This document shows positions 56,780 to 64,000 of a stretch of DNA of 64,000 bases, piece by piece (the stretch's first letter is position 1; the number at the start of each line of letters is the position of its first letter). A program made the position numbers and the translations under genes. The stretch comes from Apium graveolens (Eukaryota > Streptophyta > Magnoliopsida > Apiales > Apiaceae): NCBI RefSeq assembly GCF_009905375.1, contig NC_133647.1, positions 81,659,242 to 81,723,241 of the forward strand, read 5' to 3'. The notes beneath the pieces were generated by a model. That model saw only the letters and a program-made list of their open reading frames with translations, made no database searches and was not told the origin of the DNA.

Positions 56780-58027
56780 GACCACTATTGATTAGTTTTA
56801 AGAACCCATACTTGCTTGGATCCTTTGGCCTTGTTAAGTTTGTTAGCATTTACAGCAGATTTAGTTTCAGAGTTTATGCTAACATGCTTTTTATCAGACT
56901 TTATATCAAATTTTGCATCAGAATTACACTAGAAGGAATTACACTAACTTTCTTTAAAGAAGGTTCTATTTCATAATAATCATAGTACAAACTATAATAT
57001 TCCTTACAAGTATAAATAGAATGCCATAAACTACCACAATGAAAACAAATATTTTATGGTTTAAACCTAACAGACTGACTCTTAAATCCTGATCTAGAAG
57101 GTAAAGATTTTATATCTTTATTTTTCCTGCAAAAAGAAGCAAGATGGTTAGAGTTTCCATAATTATAGCATTTCTTTCTAGGAGCATTAGGAACAGGCAT
57201 ATATTTATTACTTTTATCACACCTTCCTTTCCATTCCTATTTTTCCTAGCTTCCTTTATCTTGTTCACATTTTTAATTTCTTTCAGCTTATACTTAAGCT
57301 GCTTCTTGGTCATTAAGCCAATGTTCACCAAAGCTGGTTTGTCCTGTTTTGATTTTTCAGAAGTTGACTTTTCTTTGACTTCTGTTTTAGAGTCTTTCAT
57401 CTCTTCAGAATCAAACACAGCAGTTTTTGCAACAAAGTTAACAGGATTTACATTTGGCTTTACAACCTGTTTGATAGCAATTGGCTTAATTGGCAAAATT
57501 CCTTTCTCACTTTTAGCATCTTTATAACCTAACCCCTCTTTCCAGTTTCCACTACTTAGAATATTCTGAGTTGTTTTGCCTGAGTTAGTCCAAGTCCTGA
57601 TGATTTCTCTTTCTTTTTCTAATTCAGGTTTTAGATAATCACTCTGTTTAAGCAATTCATTCTTAACATACACAGCATTATCTCTCTTTCTGAATAGTGT
57701 TCATCTTGACTAACTCTTCTTCAAGATAGCTATTTCTGTTTTTGTACTTTAGATTTTCAGATTTTAATCTTTCATTCTCTAAAGTCTGATCTCTATAGCT
57801 AATATAACTTTTTTTCAGAAATAATCTCAACTAAGTATCTTCTATATCAAAAGCAAGAGTTGATAGAGGTACCTTTAGTTCATTAGCATCAGAACTGCTA
57901 TCAACATTTGCCATTAAGGCATAGTTTACCTCTTCTTCAGATTCTGAAGTGTCTGCCCAGTTTTTCTTATTTGTGATAAGTGCTTGGCCTTTATCACCTT
58001 TTCCTTCCTTGCAATCAGGAGAGATGT
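56780..58027 (-). pseudogene. Copia4 gag C-terminal part
   Basis: Frame 57673-57110 (ELEKEREIIRTWTNSGKT, EGLGYKDAKSEKG, KKQLKYKLKEIKNVNKIKEA). Zinc knuckles: CYNYGNSNHLASFC (second Cys changed) near 57160 and CFHCGSLWHSIYTC, a complete CX2CX4HX4C, near 57010-57055. At 58027 the knuckle-1 segment is cut by Tekay6 (after the sequence equivalent to ISPDCK in Copia2). Confidence 0.88.
58023..58027 (+). repeat. Expected target copy of Tekay6, left side
   Basis: GATGT before TGTCACGCC; the partner lies right of the window, so it cannot be confirmed. Confidence 0.45.
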
Positions 58028-61000
58028 TGTCACGCCCCCAACTTAAACAGCAAATTAAATAAACTATTACAACATTTTAAAAAGAAGTAAACATAACCAA
58101 CTCCAAGATCTTACAGTTTAGGGTTTGGAACAGCCCAACACTACCATCTATTACAACTGATTTTAAATAGCGAGTCCTCACACAAAACTACTATCTCTTA
58201 TTCTACCTGAGCTCGAACATAAGCATCTGCATCACAGGTCTTACGGGCAGTCTGCTTGAATCTAACCATAGTTGTTAGCTGTAATATCAGGGTAAAGCAA
58301 GGAGTGAGCCAAATGCTCAACAAGTGCTAAACAATACGATACAAAACATAAATCGAGATATACATTAAAGAATGACAATGGAAAGACATAACCAATGATA
58401 ACGAGAGATAAAACTATGGGTGAGGGAATCATTTTGCTTGTATCAAAACAATTTTAAAATCACATCTTAATCAAAATCATTTTATGACGCTACGGATTAC
58501 AGCCGGTGATCAGCCGCGAAGTAATCCCGAACCTCGCGGGCTTCTAAAACATTAATGGGATCCCTAGGCAACTTTTAAGCCTATAATATAAGTGTGGAAA
58601 GGACTCGCGTCTCAGTCCAGATCCACTATTCAAAGAAAACATTTATCCCCCTTTGGGACTGAAAATCCACATTTTATTTATTTCAAAAACTGATGCCGAA
58701 TTATGACCGAAAATCTCTTTTAACAGTAATATTTTTATCAAGGGATTATAGTTCAACTCGAAACACGGGAAATATGGTGCTAAATCTCAGGGCCATGATC
58801 CACTAAACTTTACTCTATTAGGGTAACTGAAAGGATTTCATATTAAAACCTGGACAAGGAAGTTTAGTGAGGCTATTGGATATTATGAAGGGGTAGTGCC
58901 AAACTGGGCTTTAAGCAATGGTTTCTCGTCAAGGTGCAAGTGCTAGATCATCAAGAAGATAAGCTTCATGAATACTAAGGGTGTTAAGGTATGAAGAATG
59001 ATCTTTAACTCAGGATATATCAGAATTGTTAAGCTTTAAAATAAGAAAGAGGGGTATCAATCAATGAGGAACAACTTTGATAAATATCTGGCTTTTAGGT
59101 ATCGAGGTGAAGTTTCTATAAGGGTTCAAGCATCAGGGTGAGATATCAGCACTTTAGGAATCATTAGCATGTTAATCAAGAGGATCAATCAAGTATTATA
59201 ACAACCCTTTATTTTATCATGGCATTCAGCTTACTTTAATATACTATCATGATAAGACTACTTTGCAATACGTACTCGAGGGTTCATGGCATTTCTATAT
59301 GATTCAAAGATGAACATAAGATATGTTGATTTAAATATATTAAAATGACTCAGGATAGTTGCGTCAATATATATGAACTATTTGTTACACAATTGCAGTG
59401 AATACGAAGATAGGTTGAATCACTTGCCTTGAGAAAGGCTGGTCTGGTCTGACTGGTAGGAGCAACTGGAAGCTTCGCTCGACCTTTATGGCAAGTTTTC
59501 CCTCATCTCGAGATCCTACATAAATAATAATAATCCTCATTATAATATATTCTCACCAACTTAACCTATTTACAACCCGAATTTAAACACAGATGGCACT
59601 TAGGCCTATATGCACTTAATTTATATTCACCTTATAAATATAATTGCACACACATAGCCACATATACTCACATATCATATATTAATACCAAATAACACCA
59701 TATACACCATAATGCAACACTAGGCTTGGATGATCTCGACTCACAACTTAAGTCACTTGGTCGCTAAACTAGACAAAGTCTTCTAATTTTGGCTTCCTAA
59801 CTCGATGTGCCTTTACTAAAATATCCAAGACCTATTGACCCTCACTTGGGCCTTTTTCTCTACTGACCTTATACTATCTTACAACTATGGTGGTCAACCT
59901 AGATCTCACTCCTAAATGTTCTAAAACTATGTGTTAAGTGAAAGTGCTCACCGGTATAAATTTCAGAATGACAACTATGGTTTCTTAAGTTTTCCTTCAA
60001 AACTCTTACACAAGACTCTCCTGACCTTAGGGCATCTCCCAAACTTGATGTGGCTCAAGGGCCTAGCTTGGGCCTTCTTGGGCCTAAGCTTAAAGTCGAA
60101 GGTTCCCCTATTTTCCTTGGCAGAAAACGCCCTGACTTGAATTAACTTGTGACACATGGTTCTCATATCCTATGAACTATGGCTGGAAAAACTTCTCTGA
60201 CACTCCCTCTAACTAAGGCCCAATAGGGCCTAATGAGGGCCTACCCATGACATGGTCAAATCTCCCTATTTCTAAGTTGCAAGAAAACTGTCCCCTGCTG
60301 GACAGATTTTGTGATTCTACTTGAGCACCTAACCAAACGACATGCAAACCTCTAACCAACTCCTAAAACCTTTTATATACTCCCAATACTAACTTCTGGT
60401 GGCTTGGGCCTCAAAGTGCACAAAAATGCTCATTCAAAAGTTCCCCATAAACTAGTGCATCAAATCTGGAAAAAAATGAAAACACCAACTAATCCCTTTT
60501 TACCTTAACTCCAACTTAAAAACCAAGCACCCAACTCTTTCCAAAGCAAACCTAGTGTCTTAATGTCCTAAAATAGTGTCTCAACAGAAGGGAAGATCAT
60601 CCATGCCCAAAAATTAACAACATGCAACTAAAAATATGACATGCAACTCATGGAAAACACATAACAAGATTTCGGCTAGGCGTAAAGTTTTAAATGCTTG
60701 CAAAATCGACTTGCACCTATTACTCATCCTTAATAATTATGAAATATAACTTCTTTTAACTACTAATAAGAAATTTATCATGGAAAAAATCTATTTTAAG
60801 CACACATATTTCAAATTTATAGATTTTTAAACATAACAACATGATTTCGAAAAGAGTAGCATGCAAAATATGGTTGATCATCATTTTAATATCTTAAAAC
60901 TAGCATGCATGCCTAAACATAAATATATAATGAAATTTCAGTAGCATGCAAAGGATTTTAAAGCATGATATCTCCATAAAACACTTAGTTAGCATATACA

Positions 61001-61860
61001 TAATATATCTCATAGAGAGCTCTTGAATTCACAAGAATCAAGAGTTTCTCATTGGAGATCACGTAAGAACTACACATGCATCCATGGAACTTCAACTTCC
61101 AAGTCACAAAACACTTGGAAAGTATATAAGATGAATGTAAGTAGAAGATTTACACTTGGGAAGATGAAGAATGAATTGAAAAATGGAAGGGGTGGGGAAT
61201 TTGGCCTTCGGCCGAGAACAATGGTGGGAGGGGAGGGGAGAAAAATTTGTGGGGTGTTGGAGTGTGGAATGAGTGGAATGACTTCTCCCACTTAAACTTT
61301 TGTTTTATGCTTTTGGTTGACAAATAATGAGTGGAAATGAGAACTTACAAAAATGTCCTTTAGCTAAAGTTAGGCCATTTTGCATGCAAGGCTAATTTAG
61401 TAATTTGGTATTAATCAAATGAGTTAGTGGGGTTGGAAAAGTCTTATTTGCCCTTTGAGAGAATAGAAGGGTGATTTGCATGCAAGGTCTCTTATGTAAT
61501 TTGATAATTATAACCAATAAAATTTGTAATGATTTATTTTTATAAAATAAAATACAAGTAAAAATTATAAAATTTATACCAAAATAACTTGGATTTTTAG
61601 AAATTTTGTAAAATCACTTTTGAAATTTTGTGAATAAAATAACTTTTAAAAGAAAATTTCTCCAAGGTTTAGAATATTCCTTATAAATTAAAAATAAGGG
61701 AAAAATAAACTCTCGCTTTGAAAAATCATATACTACATAAATCAAATTTAAAATGCAGAAATTTTTCATTCACACAAGGTACAGCCATTAAGTATATTCA
61801 CTTACGGCTTTAATATCACACAAATCCACAGATAATATACATAAAATGCCGGTCGTAACA
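58028..61860 (-). repeat. Tekay6 3' LTR (3,833 bp)
   Basis: Plus reading TGTCACGCCCCCAAC...GGTCGTAACA, that is TGTTACGACC...GTGACA on the minus strand. Bounded on the right by the polypurine tract and on the left by Copia4 gag. No coding; short ORFs (59931-60166, 61023-61295) have no recognisable domain. The second LTR is off the window. Confidence 0.88.
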
Positions 61861-61880
61861 TCCTCTCCCCCTTAAGGGAT
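61861..61880 (-). other. Polypurine tract of Tekay6
   Basis: Minus-strand CTTAAGGGGGAGAGGA directly before TGTTACGACC. Confidence 0.88.
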
Positions 61881-61894
61881 TCTGTCCCCAAAAT

Positions 61895-64000
61895 CTAAGA
61901 GAACAGATGAGGATACCGGGAACGCATATCAGACTCTAACTCCCAAGTTGATTCTTCGACCTTGGGGTTCCTCCAAAGTACTTTCACTAACTTTATTGAC
62001 TTATTCATAAGACTCTTTACTTGCCAGTCGAGTAATTTGACAGGTTGCTCCACAAATGACAGGTCTGCCTGAATTTCTACAGGTTCAAATTCTATTACAT
62101 GGCTAGCGTCAGTATTGTACTTCTTAAGCAATGACACATGGAACACATTATGCACATGTTGATACTGAGGTGGTAAGGCCAACTCGGCCACCTTCCCCAC
62201 TTGACTCAAAATTTCAAAAGGACCTATATATCTAGGTGTTAACTTCCCTTTCTTGCCAAATCTAAACAACCCTTTTCTAGGTGACACCTTCAGCAAAACA
62301 GCTTCACCAACTTGGTATCGAACATCCTTACGCACTGGGTCCGCATACTTCCTCTGTCTATCTTGAGCAGCAAGCAACCTTTTCTGAATTAACTTGACTG
62401 TGTCATACAACTGTTGTACCAATTCCGAGCCGAGAATTCTTCCTTCTCCTACTTCATCCCAACTTGTTAGTGATCTACATTTTCGCCCGTACAAAGCTTC
62501 GTATGGTGGCATGCCGATACTGGAATGATAGCTATTGTTGTAAGAGAATTCAATCAACGGCAAGTGGTCGTCCCAACTTCCTGCAAAATTGATTGCACAA
62601 CTGCGCAACATGTCTTCGATTGTTTGAATTGTCCTTTCGCTCTGACCATCAGTCTGCGGGTGGTATGTCGTGCTCATATTCAACTTCGTGCCAAGATATT
62701 CCTGAAATTGCTTCCAGAATCTCGAGTTAAATCGGGGATCTCTGTCTGAAACTATTGATACGGGTACTCCATGCCTTAGTACGATTTCGCGCACATACAG
62801 ATGAACCAATTTGTCCAATGACGACTTCTCGTTTATTGGAAGGAAATGCGCCGACTTCGTAAGACGATCAAGTATAACCCATATAGCGTCATGACCGGAT
62901 TTCGTTCATGGTAGTCCCACTATAAAATCCATAGCAATATTTCCCATTTCCATTCTGGAATCTTTAGGGGCTGAATTAATCCGCTTGGTCGTTGATGTTC
63001 TGCCTTCACCTTTTGACAAGTATAACACTTCGCAACCCATTCTGCCAACTCTCACTTCATATTTGGCCACCAAAAGTTCTGCTTTAAGTCCCGATACATC
63101 TTGGTGCTTCCCGGGTGGATTGAAAATCTTGAATTGTGGGCTTCTTGTAGGATCTCATTCTTCAATTCCGGTACATGAGGAATCCAAATTCTTGAGGAAA
63201 ACCTTAGTATCCCTTGCTCATCCCTTTGAGTATTAATCTCCTCTCTAGAACTGATTCTTCTCTTTCTCCATTACTTCTTCTTGACGTTCTTTATCTTTTC
63301 CACTAGTGTTGGCTGAAAAGTCATTGCACGACAAACTTCTTCAACCTTCCATATTTACAAAGTTCTAATCCGAATTTCTTAATCTCTTCAGACAATTCCT
63401 TTGGTGTTGCCATCATATTCAATCTCTCTTTTCTGCTTAGTGCATCGGCCACAACATTCTCCTTTCCGGGATGGTAATTTATCGAGCAATCGTAGTCCTT
63501 GATCAATTCCAACCATCTCCTTTGCCTCATATTGAGCTCCTTCTGAGTGAAAATGTACTTTAAACTCTTGTGATCTGTGTAGATTTCACACTTCTCTCTG
63601 TAGATGTAATGTCTCCAAATTTTAAGTGCGAATACTATGGCGGCTAGTTCCAAGTCATGCGTCGGGTACTTCAATCATACGGTTTTAAACTGTCTTGACG
63701 CATACGCGATCACCTTACTGTGTTGCATTAACACACACCCCAATCCTTATGTAAAGCGTCGCTGAATATCACAAAGTTTCCTGGTCATCTGGAAGCACTA
63801 ACACCGGAGGTTACCAATCTTGCTTCAATCTTGAAAGCTATCCTCACATTCTGCCTCATTCAAACTTTTGATTCTTCTGGTTAATTGGTCAATGGCGTGG
63901 CAATTTTCAAAAAATCCGTGACCCTTCTGTAGTATCCTGCCAATCCTAGAAAACTCCGCACTTCAGTAGGAGTTTGGCCTCTCACTCATAACTGCCTCAT
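61895..64000 (-). pseudogene. Tekay6 pol: RT end, RNase H, integrase, chromodomain-like end
   Basis: From the window edge: RT end (TEVRSFLGLAGYYRRVTDFL, ~63960-63890), RNase H ([45 protein letters not shown]; 63674-63400), integrase zinc and linker region (63330-62950), core with Asp in NIAMDFIVGLP, Asp in VSDRDPRF and Glu in [37 protein letters not shown] and the chromodomain-like [18 protein letters not shown] to the stop at 61895. The last 307 codons (62818-61895) are open. Damage: a TGA at 62906-62908 (Trp lost after GLP), frame breaks in 62950-63320, and stops around 63670 and 63850. Confidence 0.92.

Larger units (their letters stand above)
37768..58027 (-). mobile_element. Copia4: Sirevirus with env-like gene, carrying Tekay5; 5' end displaced by Tekay6
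   Basis: Minus-strand order: gag (58027-56780), protease, integrase, RT, RNase H (to 53635), spacer, env-like gene (52148-51945 continued at 40226-38464), polypurine tract and 3' LTR (38325-37768). Tekay5 interrupts the env-like gene, Tekay6 the gag. The N-terminal gag and 5' LTR should lie right of the window. Left flank GAATA (37763-37767) is the expected target copy. Confidence 0.92.
58028..64000 (-). mobile_element. Tekay6: chromovirus-type gypsy element, 3' half, continuing past the window
   Basis: Minus orientation: 3' LTR 61860-58028, polypurine tract, integrase with chromodomain-like end, RNase H and the end of RT at the window edge. It inserted into Copia4 gag. Related to Tekay5 at the protein level but with a different LTR, hence another family. 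Confidence 0.92.

Noticed and set aside
59931..60166. Overlapping 63-69-codon ORFs on both strands
   Set aside because: Within the Tekay6 LTR and complementary to each other; no protein similarity recognised.
61023..61295. Short ORFs on both strands in the Tekay6 LTR
   Set aside because: Within the LTR leader, no domain, mutual shadows.
1..64000. Host genes between elements
   Set aside because: Every stretch longer than 300 bases is assigned to an element, its LTR or its untranslated region, except 10921-11621 and 18641-19330, which show no gene-like structure.

Overview
The window reads as plant nuclear DNA, most likely from a eudicot with a large, repeat-rich genome. Everything I can support is LTR-retrotransposon sequence: Ty1/copia elements, several of the Sirevirus type, and Ty3/gypsy elements of chromovirus (Tekay-like) and Tat type. 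I see no host gene, tRNA, rRNA, CRISPR array or bacterial feature. The species cannot be named from the sequence alone.

The layout is a nest of elements. I name them Copia1-5, Sire3, Tat4, Tekay5, Tekay6, GypsyX and GypsyY. (1) GypsyY LTR end (1-1098) sits inside the 5' LTR of Copia1 (1099-9015, +). (2) Copia1 sits in the reverse transcriptase of Copia2 (minus strand, 9016-15200 plus 34720-34965). (3) Sire3 (15201-34714, +, TSD ATATC) sits in the 5' LTR of Copia2. (4) Tat4 (23141-29840, +) sits in the 3' untranslated part of Sire3. (5) Copia2 sits in a gypsy LTR remnant, GypsyX (34966-35263), which itself interrupts Copia5 (35264-37767, minus). (6) Copia4 (37768-58027, minus) sits in the gag of Copia5. 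(7) Tekay5 (40232-51944, +, TSD ATCAT) splits the env-like gene of Copia4. (8) Tekay6 (58028 to beyond 64000, minus) sits in the gag of Copia4.

Almost all gag-pol genes are broken. Copia1 keeps one reading frame with six point stops and an RT/RNase H deletion. Tekay5 has near-identical LTRs but lacks RNase H and the integrase core. Tat4 lacks everything between the gag N-terminus and RNase H. Copia2, Copia4, Copia5 and Sire3 carry frameshifts. The only clearly intact longer ORF with no assigned family is a 263-codon proline-rich ORF upstream of gag in Tekay5.

The most unusual content lies outside gag-pol: a spliced antisense gene in Tat4 with its own TATA box and about twenty TGGGCY-type sites upstream; an env-like gene in Copia4 with its own TATA box; two different families of hairpin repeats in the Copia1 leader; an array of TGTCGCCACA motifs next to the Sire3 promoter; and 40-bp tandem repeats plus a GACCAGG palindrome cluster in the 3' part of Tat4.
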